Assembly (NCBI RefSeq): GCF_024679245.1
Contig: NC_090177.1
Span: forward strand, 50,131,353 to 50,195,352
DNA: 64,000 nucleotides
Direction of reading: 5' to 3'
DNA from: Pseudorasbora parva
Taxonomy: Eukaryota; Chordata; Actinopteri; Cypriniformes; Gobionidae
Under the pieces are notes generated by a model that saw nothing but the letters and a program-made list of their open reading frames with translations, was not told the origin of the DNA and did no database searches. The first letter of the stretch is position 1; each line of letters begins with the position of its first letter. The translations under genes and the position numbers were made by a program. Positions 20,129 through 31,275 of this stretch are shown here, piece after piece.

Positions 20129-20200
20129 TTCCCATACCGGGAGTCGAACCCGGGCCGCCTTGGTGAAAACCAGGAATCCTGACCGCTAGACCATATGGCA
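20129..20200 (-). tRNA. tRNA-Glu (UUC), variant copy
   Basis: Unit 31; same acceptor and anticodon-stem mismatches as unit 1. Confidence 0.8.
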
Positions 20201-20625
20201 ATTCCTGCACCTATCAAGCAGGCTTGTGGGGGTGTTTTTCATCCATGTGGTACGTACAAGGGCAGGGTTCTGTTGAGCCCTTTGGCTTTCAGTGTGTGAT
20301 CGTCCCCTTTAGAAATATGGGTATGATCCGAAGGCATTGTTTACCGAATTCAGTTTTAACAGACTCAATGGAAGAAGCTGTCATTTGTTTCGCCCAGGGG
20401 GTGAAACTTTATCCCATTCTTGTGATCACATAATAGATACTTAAAACTGCTCATTAAAGCAAGGTCCCTGTGACAGTACTTATGCGATGCATTTGAAAAC
20501 ACGCACGGTAATGAATGGTAAGCGCTATCTCGCAGACAAAACAGCCTATGGTTGGACTGTCAATTTATAAGAAACATAAATCAATTTAATAATTAAAGGC
20601 TGAAAGCAAAGCAAAAACAATCGTT

Positions 20626-20698
20626 CGAGCCAGCCAGGAGTCGAACCTAGAATCTTCTGATCCGTAGTCAGACGCGTTATCCATTGCGCCACTGGCCC
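20626..20698 (-). tRNA. tRNA-Arg (ACG)
   Basis: Unit 31; main form. Confidence 0.95.
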
Positions 20699-20884
20699 AC
20701 TTTAGGAACGACTTGCTGGTGTTTATACGCGTCTTGTTGGTGTTTGACTGAACAGCTTCTCAGTGGAAGAACTGTGATCCAGAGTAAGAGATTCTCTCCA
20801 GGAGGAAAAGGCTAGCCTTAGAAGTTGCAGCAAAATCTGGTAGAGGCCAACAGCCAGGATTTAGGAGGCGAATAAGAAAGTCCT

Positions 20885-20956
20885 TCCCTGGTGGTCTAGT
20901 GGTTAGGATTCGGCGCTCTCACCGCCGCGGCCCGGATTTGATTCCCGGTCAGGGAA
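20885..20956 (+). tRNA. tRNA-Glu (CUC), B-box-defective class
   Basis: Unit 32; A53/U56. Confidence 0.8.
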
Positions 20957-21010
20957 CATGCTTTTGCCTTGCAACTTAGCCAAGAAAGGGTTTGCATGTG
21001 AAAAGGGACC

Positions 21011-21097
21011 TCCTTCGAGCCGGAGTCGAACCAGCGACCTAAGGATTGCCAACCTTTCACCTACAGTCCTCCGCTCTACCAGCTGAGCTATCGAAGG
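21011..21097 (-). tRNA. tRNA-Tyr (GUA)
   Basis: Unit 32; intron I2. Confidence 0.94.
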
Positions 21098-21377
21098 CAC
21101 AGAGATTACGAACGAAAGCTCAACCTATCAGAAATTTCTGATCCATAGTCAGACGCGTTTTCCATTAGGCCACTGGCCCACCGGTCTGGCGCCTTGCAGG
21201 TGTTTACACGTCTTGTTGGTAATTGACTGGACTGTTTCTCAGTGGAAGAACTGTGATCCAGAGTCAGAGACTCTCTCCAGGACAAAAAGGCTAGCCTTAG
21301 TGGTCTAGCTTGAGAAGTTGCAGCAAAACACGGTAGAGGCCCACAGTCAGGATTTAGAAGGCTCATCGAAAAGTCCT

Positions 21378-21449
21378 TCCCTGGTGGTCTAGTGGTTAGG
21401 ATTCGGCGCTCTCACCGCCGCGGCCCGGATTTGATTCCCGGTCAGGGAA
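21378..21449 (+). tRNA. tRNA-Glu (CUC), B-box-defective class
   Basis: Unit 33; A53/U56. Confidence 0.8.
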
Positions 21450-21503
21450 CATGCTTTTGCCTTGCAACTTAGCCAAGAAAGGGTTTGCATGTGAAAAGGG
21501 ACC

Positions 21504-21590
21504 TCCTTCGAGCCGGAGTCGAACCAGCGACCTAAGGATTGCCAACCTTTCACCTACAGTCCTCCGCTCTACCAGCTGAGCTATCGAAGG
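21504..21590 (-). tRNA. tRNA-Tyr (GUA)
   Basis: Unit 33; intron I2. Confidence 0.94.
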
Positions 21591-21870
21591 CACAGAGATT
21601 ACGAACGAAAGCTCAACCTATCAGAAATTTCTGATCCATAGTCAGACGCGTTTTCCATTAGGCCACTGGCCCACCGGTCTGGCGCCTTGCAGGTGTTTAC
21701 ACGTCTTGTTGGTAATTGACTGGACTGTTTCTCAGTGGAAGAACTGTGATCCAGAGTCAGAGACTCTCTCCAGGACAAAAAGGCTAGCCTTAGTGGTCTA
21801 GCTTGAGAAGTTGCAGCAAAACACGGTAGAGGCCCACAGTCAGGATTTAGAAGGCTCATCGAAAAGTCCT

Positions 21871-21942
21871 TCCCTGGTGGTCTAGTGGTTAGGATTCGGC
21901 GCTCTCACCGCCGCGGCCCGGATTTGATTCCCGGTCAGGGAA
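21871..21942 (+). tRNA. tRNA-Glu (CUC), B-box-defective class
   Basis: Unit 34; A53/U56. Confidence 0.8.
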
Positions 21943-21996
21943 CATGCTTTTGCCTTGCAACTTAGCCAAGAAAGGGTTTGCATGTGAAAAGGGACC

Positions 21997-22083
21997 TCCT
22001 TCGAGCCGGAGTCGAACCAGCGACCTAAGGATTGCCAACCTTTCACCTACAGTCCTCCGCTCTACCAGCTGAGCTATCGAAGG
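21997..22083 (-). tRNA. tRNA-Tyr (GUA)
   Basis: Unit 34; intron I2. Confidence 0.94.
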
Positions 22084-22363
22084 CACAGAGATTACGAACG
22101 AAAGCTCAACCTATCACAAATTTCTGATCCATAGTCAGACGCGTTTTCCATTAGGCCACTGGCCCACCGGTCTGGCGCCTTGCAGGTGTTTACACGTCTT
22201 GTTGGTAATTGACTGGACTGTTTCTCAGTGGAAGAACTGTGATCCAGAGTCAGAGACTCTCTCCAGGACAAAAAGGCTAGCCTTAGTGGTCTAGCTTGAG
22301 AAGTGGCAGCAAAACACGGTAGAGGCCCACAGTCAGGATTTAGAAGGCTCATCGAAAAGTCCT

Positions 22364-22435
22364 TCCCTGGTGGTCTAGTGGTTAGGATTCGGCGCTCTCA
22401 CCGCCGCGGCCAGGGTTCGATTCCCGGTCAGGGAA
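22364..22435 (+). tRNA. tRNA-Glu (CUC)
   Basis: Unit 35; B box intact; C50 is A, one T-stem mismatch private to this copy. Confidence 0.88.
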
Positions 22436-22489
22436 CAGTCTTTTTCCCTCCAACACAGCCAAGAAAGTGTTTGCATGTGAAAAATGACC

Positions 22490-22576
22490 TCCTTCGAGCC
22501 GGAGTCGAACCAGCGACCTAAGGATTTCCAACCTTCCACCTACAGTCCTCCGCTCTACCAGCTGAGCTATCGAAGG
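22490..22576 (-). tRNA. tRNA-Tyr (GUA)
   Basis: Unit 35; intron I1. Confidence 0.95.
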
Positions 22577-22699
22577 CACACAGGTGAGCAACAGAACCTC
22601 AACCTATCAGGTTGCTGCAGCTCCACTGCCGGCTAAAAGTGCTTTTGCCGCAGACCGAAGCGCTGGCTGTTCAGTAAGGGAAGCCAAAACAATCACAAC

Positions 22700-22771
22700 T
22701 TCCCATACCGGGAGTCGAACCCGGGCCGCCTGGGTGAAAACCAGGAATCCTGACCGCTAGACCATATGGGA
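22700..22771 (-). tRNA. tRNA-Glu (UUC)
   Basis: Unit 35; main form. Confidence 0.96.
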
Positions 22772-23196
22772 ATTCCTGCACCTATCAAGCAGGCTTGTGG
22801 GGGTGTTTTTCATCCATGTGGTACGTACAAGGGCAGGGTTCTGTTGAGCCCTTTGGCTTTCAGTGTGTGATCGTCCCCTTTAAAAATATGGGTATGATCC
22901 GAAGGCATTGTTTACCGAATTCAGTTTTAACAGACTCAATGGAAGAAGCTGTCATTTGTTTCGCCCAGGGGGTGAAACTTTATCCCATTCTTGTGATCAC
23001 ATAATAGATACTTAAAACTGCTCATTAAAGCAAGGTCCCTGTGACAGTACTTATGCGATGCATTTGAAAACACGCACGGTAATGAATGGTAAGCGCTATC
23101 TCGCAGACAAAACAGCCTATGGTTGGACTGTCAATTTATAAGAAACATAAATCAATTTAATAATTAAAGGCTGAAAGCAAAGCAAAAACAATCGTT

Positions 23197-23269
23197 CGAG
23201 CCAGCCAGGAGTCGAACCTAGAATCTTCTGATCCGTAGTCAGACGCGTTATCCATTGCGCCACTGGCCC
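23197..23269 (-). tRNA. tRNA-Arg (ACG)
   Basis: Unit 35; main form. Confidence 0.95.
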
Positions 23270-23455
23270 ACTTTAGGAACGACTTGCTGGTGTTTATACG
23301 CGTCTTGTTGGTGTTTGACTGAACAGCTTCTCAGTGGAAGAACTGTGATCCAGAGTAAGAGATTCTCTCCAGGAGGAAAAGGCTAGCCTTAGAAGTTGCA
23401 GCAAAATCTGGTAGAGGCCAACAGCCAGGATTTAGGAGGCGAATAAGAAAGTCCT

Positions 23456-23527
23456 TCCCTGGTGGTCTAGTGGTTAGGATTCGGCGCTCTCACCGCCGCG
23501 GCCCGGATTTGATTCCCGGTCAGGGAA
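23456..23527 (+). tRNA. tRNA-Glu (CUC), B-box-defective class
   Basis: Unit 36; A53/U56. Confidence 0.8.
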
Positions 23528-23581
23528 CATGCTTTTGCCTTGCAACTTAGCCAAGAAAGGGTTTGCATGTGAAAAGGGACC

Positions 23582-23668
23582 TCCTTCGAGCCTGAGTCGA
23601 ACCAGCGACCTAAGGATTGCCAACCTTTCACCTACAGTCCTCCGCTCTACCAGCTGAGCTATCGAAGG
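23582..23668 (-). tRNA. tRNA-Tyr (GUA), T-stem variant
   Basis: Unit 36; intron I2; C62A. Confidence 0.85.
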
Positions 23669-23948
23669 CACAGAGATTACGAACGAAAGCTCAACCTATC
23701 AGAAATTTCTGATCCATAGTCAGACGCGTTTTCCATTAGGCCACTGGCCCACCGGTCTGGCGCCTTGCAGGTGTTTACACGTCTTGTTGGTAATTGACTG
23801 GACTGTTTCTCAGTGGAAGAACTGTGATCCAGAGTCAGAGACTCTCTCCAGGACAAAAAGGCTAGCCTTAGTGGTCTAGCTTGAGAAGTTGCAGCAAAAC
23901 ACGGTAGAGGCCCACAGTCAGGATTTAGAAGGCTCATCGAAAAGTCCT

Positions 23949-24020
23949 TCCCTGGTGGTCTAGTGGTTAGGATTCGGCACTCTCACCGCCGCGGCCCGGA
24001 TTTGATTCCCGGTCAGGGAA
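23949..24020 (+). tRNA. tRNA-Glu (CUC), B-box-defective class
   Basis: Unit 37; A53/U56 and A31. Confidence 0.7.
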
Positions 24021-24074
24021 CATGCTTTTGCCTTGCAACTTAGCCAAGAAAGGGTTTGCATGTGAAAAGGGACC

Positions 24075-24161
24075 TCCTTCGAGCCGGAGTCGAACCAGCG
24101 ACCTAAGGATTGCCAACCTTTCACCTACAGTCCTCCGCTCTACCAGCTGAGCTATCGAAGG
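24075..24161 (-). tRNA. tRNA-Tyr (GUA)
   Basis: Unit 37; intron I2. Confidence 0.94.
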
Positions 24162-24441
24162 CACAGAGATTACGAACGAAAGCTCAACCTATCAGAAATT
24201 TCTGATCCATAGTCAGACGCGTTTTCCATTAGGCCACTGGCCCACCGGTCTGGCGCCTTGCAGGTGTTTACACGTCTTGTTGGTAATTGACTGGACTGTT
24301 TCTCAGTGGAAGAACTGTGATCCAGAGTCAGAGACTCTCTCCAGGACAAAAAGGCTAGCCTTAGTGGTCTAGCTTGAGAAGTTGCAGCAAAACACGGTAG
24401 AGGCCCACAGTCAGGATTTAGAAGGCTCATCGAAAAGTCCT

Positions 24442-24513
24442 TCCCTGGTGGTCTAGTGGTTAGGATTCGGCGCTCTCACCGCCGCGGCCCGGATTTGATT
24501 CCCGGTCAGGGAA
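24442..24513 (+). tRNA. tRNA-Glu (CUC), B-box-defective class
   Basis: Unit 38; A53/U56. Confidence 0.8.
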
Positions 24514-24567
24514 CATGCTTTTGCCTTGCAACTTAGCCAAGAAAGGGTTTGCATGTGAAAAGGGACC

Positions 24568-24654
24568 TCCTTCGAGCCGGAGTCGAACCAGCGACCTAAG
24601 GATTGCCAACCTTTCACCTACAGTCCTCCGCTCTACCAGCTGAGCTATCGAAGG
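24568..24654 (-). tRNA. tRNA-Tyr (GUA)
   Basis: Unit 38; intron I2. Confidence 0.94.
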
Positions 24655-24934
24655 CACAGAGATTACGAACGAAAGCTCAACCTATCACAAATTTCTGATC
24701 CATAGTCAGACGCGTTTTCCATTAGGCCACTGGCCCACCGGTCTGGCGCCTTGCAGGTGTTTACACGTCTTGTTGGTAATTGACTGGACTGTTTCTCAGT
24801 GGAAGAACTGTGATCCAGAGTCAGAGACTCTCTCCAGGACAAAAAGGCTAGCCTTAGTGGTCTAGCTTGAGAAGTTGCAGCAAAACACGGTAGAGGCCCA
24901 CAGTCAGGATTTAGAAGGCTCATCGAAAAGTCCT

Positions 24935-25006
24935 TCCCTGGTGGTCTAGTGGTTAGGATTCGGCGCTCTCACCGCCGCGGCCCGGGTTCGATTCCCGGTC
25001 AGGGAA
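24935..25006 (+). tRNA. tRNA-Glu (CUC)
   Basis: Unit 39; intact class. Confidence 0.95.
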
Positions 25007-25060
25007 CAGTCTTTTTCCCTCCAACACAGCCAAGAAAGTGTTTGCATGTGAAAAATGACC

Positions 25061-25147
25061 TCCTTCGAGCCGGAGTCGAACCAGCGACCTAAGGATTTCC
25101 AACCTTCCACCTACAGTCCTCCGCTCTACCAGCTGAGCTATCGAAGG
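25061..25147 (-). tRNA. tRNA-Tyr (GUA)
   Basis: Unit 39; intron I1. Confidence 0.95.
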
Positions 25148-25270
25148 CACGCAGGTGAGCAACAGAACCTCAACCTATCAGGTTGCTGCAGCTCCACTGC
25201 CGGCTAAAAGTGCTTTTGCCGCAGACCGAAGCGCTGGCTGTTCAGTAAGGGAAGCCAAAACAATCACAAC

Positions 25271-25342
25271 TTCCCATACCGGGAGTCGAACCCGGGCCGC
25301 CTGGGTGAAAACCAGGAATCCTGACCGCTAGACCATATGGGA
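25271..25342 (-). tRNA. tRNA-Glu (UUC)
   Basis: Unit 39; main form. Confidence 0.96.
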
Positions 25343-25767
25343 ATTCCTGCACCTATCAAGCAGGCTTGTGGGGGTGTTTTTCATCCATGTGGTACGTACA
25401 AGGGCAGGGTTCTGTTGAGCCCTTTGGCTTTCAGTGTGTGATCGTCCCCTTTAAAAATATGGGTATGATCCGAAGGCATTGTTTACCGAATTCAGTTTTA
25501 ACAGACTCAATGGAAGAAGCTGTCATTTGTTTCGCCCAGGGGGTGAAACTTTATCCCATTCTTGTGATCACATAATAGATACTTAAAACTGCTCATTAAA
25601 GCAAGGTCCCTGTGACAGTACTTATGCGATGCATTTGAAAACACGCACGGTAATGAATGGTAAGCGCTATCTCGCAGACAAAACAGCCTATGGTTGGACT
25701 GTCAATTTATAAGAAACATAAATCAATTTAATAATTAAAGGGTGAAAGCAAAGCAAAAACAATCATT

Positions 25768-25840
25768 CGAGCCAGCCAGGAGTCGAACCTAGAATCTTCT
25801 GATCCGTAGTCAGACGCGTTATCCATTGCGCCACTGGCCC
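25768..25840 (-). tRNA. tRNA-Arg (ACG)
   Basis: Unit 39; main form. Confidence 0.95.
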
Positions 25841-26026
25841 ACTGTAGGAACGACTTGCTGGTGTTTATACGCGTCTTGTTGGTGTTTGACTGAACAGCTT
25901 CTCAGTGGAAGAACTGTGATCCAGAGTAAGAGAATCTCTCCAGGAGGAAAAGGCTAGCCTTAGAAGTTGCAGCAAAATCTGGTAGAGGCCAACAGCCAGG
26001 ATTTAGGAGGCGAATAAGAAAGTCCT

Positions 26027-26098
26027 TCCCTGGTGGTCTAGTGGTTAGGATTCGGCGCTCTCACCGCCGCGGCCCGGATTTGATTCCCGGTCAGGGAA
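26027..26098 (+). tRNA. tRNA-Glu (CUC), B-box-defective class
   Basis: Unit 40; A53/U56. Confidence 0.8.
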
Positions 26099-26152
26099 CA
26101 TGCTTTTGCCTTGCAACTTAGCCAAGAAAGGGTTTGCATGTGAAAAGGGACC

Positions 26153-26239
26153 TCCTTCGAGCCGGAGTCGAACCAGCGACCTAAGGATTGCCAACCTTTC
26201 ACCTACAGTCCTCCGCTCTACCAGCTGAGCTATCGAAGG
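26153..26239 (-). tRNA. tRNA-Tyr (GUA)
   Basis: Unit 40; intron I2. Confidence 0.94.
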
Positions 26240-26519
26240 CACAGAGATTACGAACGAAAGCTCAACCTATCAGAAATTTCTGATCCATAGTCAGACGCGT
26301 TTTCCATTAGGCCACTGGCCCACCGGTCTGGCGCCTTGCAGGTGTTTACACGTCTTGTTGGTAATTGACTGGACTGTTTCTCAGTGGAAGAACTGTGATC
26401 CAGAGTCAGAGACTCTCTCCAGGACAAAAAGGCTAGCCTTAGTGGTCTAGCTTGAGAAGTTGCAGCAAAACACGGTAGAGGCCCACAGTCAGGATTTAGA
26501 AGGCTCATCGAAAAGTCCT

Positions 26520-26591
26520 TCCCTGGTGGTCTAGTGGTTAGGATTCAGCGCTCTCACCGCCGCGGCCCGGATTTGATTCCCGGTCAGGGAA
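26520..26591 (+). tRNA. tRNA-Glu (CUC), B-box-defective class
   Basis: Unit 41; A53/U56 plus a G-to-A change in the anticodon stem (CAGCG). Shared with units 47, 55 and 61. Confidence 0.7.
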
Positions 26592-26645
26592 CATGCTTTT
26601 GCCTTGCAACTTAGCCAAGAAAGGGTTTGCATGTGAAAAGGGACC

Positions 26646-26732
26646 TCCTTCGAGCCGGAGTCGAACCAGCGACCTAAGGATTGCCAACCTTCCACCTACA
26701 GTCCTCCGCTCTACCAGCTGAGCTATCGAAGG
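26646..26732 (-). tRNA. tRNA-Tyr (GUA)
   Basis: Unit 41; intron I3. Confidence 0.94.
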
Positions 26733-27012
26733 CACAGAGATTACGAACGAAAGCTCAACCTATCAGAAATTTCTGATCCATAGTCAGACGCGTTTTCCAT
26801 TAGGCCAATGGCCCACCGGTCTGGCGCCTTGCAGGTGTTTACACGTCTTGTTGGTAATTGACTGGACTGTTTCTCAGTGGAAGAACTGTGATCCAGAGTC
26901 AGAGACTCTCTCCAGGACAAAAAGGCTAGCCTTAGTGGTCTAGCTTGAGAAGTTGCAGCAAAGCACGTTAGAGGCCCACAGTCAGGATTTAGAAGGCTCA
27001 TCGAAAAGTCCT

Positions 27013-27084
27013 TCCCTGGTGGTCTAGTGTTTAGGATTCGGCGCTCTCACCGCCGCGGCCCGGGTTCGATTCCCGGTCAGGGAA
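27013..27084 (+). tRNA. tRNA-Glu (CUC), D-loop-defective class
   Basis: Unit 42; U19 class, B box intact. Confidence 0.72.
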
Positions 27085-27138
27085 CATGCTTTTGCCTTGC
27101 AACTTAGCCAAGAAAGGGTTTGCATGTGAAAAGGGACC

Positions 27139-27225
27139 TCCTTCGAGCCGGAGTCGAACCAGCGACCTAAGGATTGCCAACCTTTCACCTACAGTCCTCC
27201 GCTCTACCAGCTGAGCTATCGAAGG
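27139..27225 (-). tRNA. tRNA-Tyr (GUA)
   Basis: Unit 42; intron I2. Confidence 0.94.
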
Positions 27226-27505
27226 CACAGAGATTACGAACGAAAGCTCAACCTATCAGAAATTTCTGATCCATAGTCAGACGCGTTTTCCATTAGGCCA
27301 CTGGCCCACCGGTCTGGCGCCTTGCAGGTGTTTACACGTCTTGTTGGTAATTGACTGGACTGTTTCTCAGTGGAAGAACTGTGATCCAGAGTCAGAGACT
27401 CTCTCCAGGACAAAAAGGCTAGCCTTAGTGGTCTAGCTTGAGAAGTTGCAGCAAAACACGGTAGAGGCCCACAGTCAGGATTTAGAAGGCTCATCGAAAA
27501 GTCCT

Positions 27506-27577
27506 TCCCTGGTGGTCTAGTGGTTAGGATTCGGCACTCTCACCGCCGCGGCCCGGATTTGATTCCCGGTCAGGGAA
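27506..27577 (+). tRNA. tRNA-Glu (CUC), B-box-defective class
   Basis: Unit 43; A53/U56 and A31. Confidence 0.7.
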
Positions 27578-27631
27578 CATGCTTTTGCCTTGCAACTTAG
27601 CCAAGAAAGGGTTTGCATGTGAAAAGGGACC

Positions 27632-27718
27632 TCCTTCGAGCCGGAGTCGAACCAGCGACCTAAGGATTGCCAACCTTTCACCTACAGTCCTCCGCTCTAC
27701 CAGCTGAGCTATCGAAGG
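27632..27718 (-). tRNA. tRNA-Tyr (GUA)
   Basis: Unit 43; intron I2. Confidence 0.94.
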
Positions 27719-27998
27719 CACAGAGATTACGAACGAAAGCTCAACCTATCAGAAATTTCTGATCCATAGTCAGACGCGTTTTCCATTAGGCCACTGGCCC
27801 ACCGGTCTGGCGCCTTGCAGGTGTTTACACGTCTTGTTGGTAATTGACTGGACTGTTTCTCAGTGGAAGAACTGTGATCCAGAGTCAGAGACTCTCTCCA
27901 GGACAAAAAGGCTAGCCTTAGTGGTCTAGCTTGAGAAGTTGCAGCAAAACACGGTAGAGGCCCACAGTCAGGATTTAGAAGGCTCATCGAAAAGTCCT

Positions 27999-28070
27999 TC
28001 CCTGGTGGTCTAGTGGTTAGGATTCGGCGCTCTCACCGCCGCGGCCCGGATTTGATTCCCGGTCAGGGAA
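27999..28070 (+). tRNA. tRNA-Glu (CUC), B-box-defective class
   Basis: Unit 44; A53/U56. Confidence 0.8.
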
Positions 28071-28124
28071 CATGCTTTTGCCTTGCAACTTAGCCAAGAA
28101 AGGGTTTGCATGTGAAAAGGGACC

Positions 28125-28211
28125 TCCTTCGAGCCGGAGTCGAACCAGCGACCTAAGGATTGCCAACCTTTCACCTACAGTCCTCCGCTCTACCAGCTGA
28201 GCTATCGAAGG
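28125..28211 (-). tRNA. tRNA-Tyr (GUA)
   Basis: Unit 44; intron I2. Confidence 0.94.
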
Positions 28212-28491
28212 CACAGAGATTACGAACGAAAGCTCAACCTATCACAAATTTCTGATCCATAGTCAGACGCGTTTTCCATTAGGCCACTGGCCCACCGGTC
28301 TGGCGCCTTGCAGGTGTTTACACGTCTTGTTGGTAATTGACTGGACTGTTTCTCAGTGGAAGAACTGTGATCCAGAGTCAGAGACTCTCTCCAGGACAAA
28401 AAGGCTAGCCTTAGTGGTCTAGCTTGAGAAGTTGCAGCAAAACACGGTAGAGGCCCACAGTCAGGATTTAGAAGGCTCATCGAAAAGTCCT

Positions 28492-28563
28492 TCCCTGGTG
28501 GTCTAGTGGTTAGGATTCGGCGCTCTCACCGCCGCGGCCCGGGTTCGATTCCCGGTCAGGGAA
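28492..28563 (+). tRNA. tRNA-Glu (CUC)
   Basis: Unit 45; intact class. Confidence 0.95.
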
Positions 28564-28617
28564 CAGTCTTTTTCCCTCCAACACAGCCAAGAAAGTGTTT
28601 GCATGTGAAAAATGACC

Positions 28618-28704
28618 TCCTTCGAGCCGGAGTCGAACCAGCGACCTAAGGATTTCCAACCTTCCACCTACAGTCCTCCGCTCTACCAGCTGAGCTATCG
28701 AAGG
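28618..28704 (-). tRNA. tRNA-Tyr (GUA)
   Basis: Unit 45; intron I1. Confidence 0.95.
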
Positions 28705-28827
28705 CACGCAGGTGAGCAACAGAACCTCAACCTATCAGGTTGCTGCAGCTCCACTGCCGGCTAAAAGTGCTTTTGCCGCAGACCGAAGCGCTGGCTGTTC
28801 AGTAAGGGAAGCCAAAACAATCACAAC

Positions 28828-28899
28828 TTCCCATACCGGGAGTCGAACCCGGGCCGCCTGGGTGAAAACCAGGAATCCTGACCGCTAGACCATATGGGA
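28828..28899 (-). tRNA. tRNA-Glu (UUC)
   Basis: Unit 45; main form. Confidence 0.96.
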
Positions 28900-29324
28900 A
28901 TTCCTGCACCTATCAAGCAGGCTTGTGGGGGTGTTTTTCATCCATGTGGTACGTACAAGGGCAGGGTTCTGTTGAGCCCTTTGGCTTTCAGTGTGTGATC
29001 GTCCCCTTTAAAAATATGGGTATGATCCGAAGGCATTGTTTACCGAATTCAGTTTTAACAGACTCAATGGAAGAAGCTGTCATTTGTTTCGCCCAGGGGG
29101 TGAAACTTTATCCCATTCTTGTGATCACATAATAGATACTTAAAACTGCTCATTAAAGCAAGGTCCCTGTGACAGTACTTATGCGATGCATTTGAAAACA
29201 CGCACGGTAATGAATGGTAAGCGCTATCTCGCAGACAAAACAGCCTATGGTTGGACTGTCAATTTATAAGAAACATAAATCAATTTAATAATTAAAGGGT
29301 GAAAGCAAAGCAAAAACAATCATT

Positions 29325-29397
29325 CGAGCCAGCCAGGAGTCGAACCTAGAATCTTCTGATCCGTAGTCAGACGCGTTATCCATTGCGCCACTGGCCC
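29325..29397 (-). tRNA. tRNA-Arg (ACG)
   Basis: Unit 45; main form. Confidence 0.95.
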
Positions 29398-29583
29398 ACT
29401 GTAGGAACGACTTGCTGGTGTTTATACGCGTCTTGTTGGTGTTTGACTGAACAGCTTCTCAGTGGAAGAACTGTGATCCAGAGTAAGAGAATCTCTCCAG
29501 GAGGAAAAGGCTAGCCTTAGAAGTTGCAGCAAAATCTGGTAGAGGCCAACAGCCAGGATTTAGGAGGCGAATAAGAAAGTCCT

Positions 29584-29655
29584 TCCCTGGTGGTCTAGTG
29601 GTTAGGATTCGGCGCTCTCACCGCCGCGGCCCGGATTTGATTCCCGGTCAGGGAA
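29584..29655 (+). tRNA. tRNA-Glu (CUC), B-box-defective class
   Basis: Unit 46; A53/U56. Confidence 0.8.
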
Positions 29656-29709
29656 CATGCTTTTGCCTTGCAACTTAGCCAAGAAAGGGTTTGCATGTGA
29701 AAAGGGACC

Positions 29710-29796
29710 TCCTTCGAGCCGGAGTCGAACCAGCGACCTAAGGATTGCCAACCTTTCACCTACAGTCCTCCGCTCTACCAGCTGAGCTATCGAAGG
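29710..29796 (-). tRNA. tRNA-Tyr (GUA)
   Basis: Unit 46; intron I2. Confidence 0.94.
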
Positions 29797-30076
29797 CACA
29801 GAGATTACGAACGAAAGCTCAACCTATCAGAAATTTCTGATCCATAGTCAGACGCGTTTTCCATTAGGCCACTGGCCCACCGGTCTGGCGCCTTGCAGGT
29901 GTTTACACGTCTTGTTGGTAATTGACTGGACTGTTTCTCAGTGGAAGAACTGTGATCCAGAGTCAGAGACTCTCTCCAGGACAAAAAGGCTAGCCTTAGT
30001 GGTCTAGCTTGAGAAGTTGCAGCAAAACACGGTAGAGGCCCACAGTCAGGATTTAGAAGGCTCATCGAAAAGTCCT

Positions 30077-30148
30077 TCCCTGGTGGTCTAGTGGTTAGGA
30101 TTCAGCGCTCTCACCGCCGCGGCCCGGATTTGATTCCCGGTCAGGGAA
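30077..30148 (+). tRNA. tRNA-Glu (CUC), B-box-defective class
   Basis: Unit 47; A53/U56 with CAGCG anticodon stem. Confidence 0.7.
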
Positions 30149-30202
30149 CATGCTTTTGCCTTGCAACTTAGCCAAGAAAGGGTTTGCATGTGAAAAGGGA
30201 CC

Positions 30203-30289
30203 TCCTTCGAGCCGGAGTCGAACCAGCGACCTAAGGATTGCCAACCTTCCACCTACAGTCCTCCGCTCTACCAGCTGAGCTATCGAAGG
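30203..30289 (-). tRNA. tRNA-Tyr (GUA)
   Basis: Unit 47; intron I3. Confidence 0.94.
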
Positions 30290-30569
30290 CACAGAGATTA
30301 CGAACGAAAGCTCAACCTATCAGAAATTTCTGATCCATAGTCAGACGCGTTTTCCATTAGGCCAATGGCCCACCGGTCTGGCGCCTTGCAGGTGTTTACA
30401 CGTCTTGTTGGTAATTGACTGGACTGTTTCTCAGTGGAAGAACTGTGATCCAGAGTCAGAGACTCTCTCCAGGACAAAAAGGCTAGCCTTAGTGGTCTAG
30501 CTTGAGAAGTTGCAGCAAAGCACGTTAGAGGCCCACAGTCAGGATTTAGAAGGCTCATCGAAAAGTCCT

Positions 30570-30641
30570 TCCCTGGTGGTCTAGTGTTTAGGATTCGGCG
30601 CTCTCACCGCCGCGGCCCGGGTTCGATTCCCGGTCAGGGAA
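30570..30641 (+). tRNA. tRNA-Glu (CUC), D-loop-defective class
   Basis: Unit 48; U19 class. Confidence 0.72.
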
Positions 30642-30695
30642 CATGCTTTTGCCTTGCAACTTAGCCAAGAAAGGGTTTGCATGTGAAAAGGGACC

Positions 30696-30782
30696 TCCTT
30701 CGAGCCGGAGTCGAACCAGCGACCTAAGGATTGCCAACCTTTCACCTACAGTCCTCCGCTCTACCAGCTGAGCTATCGAAGG
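30696..30782 (-). tRNA. tRNA-Tyr (GUA)
   Basis: Unit 48; intron I2. Confidence 0.94.
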
Positions 30783-31062
30783 CACAGAGATTACGAACGA
30801 AAGCTCAACCTATCAGAAATTTCTGATCCATAGTCAGACGCGTTTTCCATTAGGCCACTGGCCCACCGGTCTGGCGCCTTGCAGGTGTTTACACGTCTTG
30901 TTGGTAATTGACTGGACTGTTTCTCAGTGGAAGAACTGTGATCCAGAGTCAGAGACTCTCTCCAGGACAAAAAGGCTAGCCTTAGTGGTCTAGCTTGAGA
31001 AGTTGCAGCAAAACACGGTAGAGGCCCACAGTCAGGATTTAGAAGGCTCATCGAAAAGTCCT

Positions 31063-31134
31063 TCCCTGGTGGTCTAGTGGTTAGGATTCGGCGCTCTCAC
31101 CGCCGCGGCCCGGATTTGATTCCCGGTCAGGGAA
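31063..31134 (+). tRNA. tRNA-Glu (CUC), B-box-defective class
   Basis: Unit 49; A53/U56. Confidence 0.8.
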
Positions 31135-31188
31135 CATGCTTTTGCCTTGCAACTTAGCCAAAAAAGGGTTTGCATGTGAAAAGGGACC

Positions 31189-31275
31189 TCCTTCGAGCCG
31201 GAGTCGAACCAGCGACCTAAGGATTGCCAACCTTTCAACTACAGTGCTCCGCTCTACCAGCTGAGCTATCGAAGG
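31189..31275 (-). tRNA. tRNA-Tyr (GUA), anticodon-stem variant
   Basis: Unit 49; as unit 24. Confidence 0.8.

Larger units (their letters stand above)
19793..22363. repeat. Higher-order block 9: long unit + 3 short
   Basis: Units 31-34, 2,571 bp. Arg relic 5' ends at 21179, 21672 and 22165. Counterpart of block 3. Confidence 0.93.
22364..24934. repeat. Higher-order block 10: long unit + 3 short
   Basis: Units 35-38, 2,571 bp. Arg relic 5' ends at 23750, 24243 and 24736. Counterpart of block 4. Confidence 0.93.
24935..28491. repeat. Higher-order block 11: long unit + 5 short
   Basis: Units 39-44, 3,557 bp. Arg relic 5' ends at 26321, 26814, 27307, 27800 and 28293. From about 26 kb on it repeats as block 14 at a shift of 8,699 bp. 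Confidence 0.93.
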
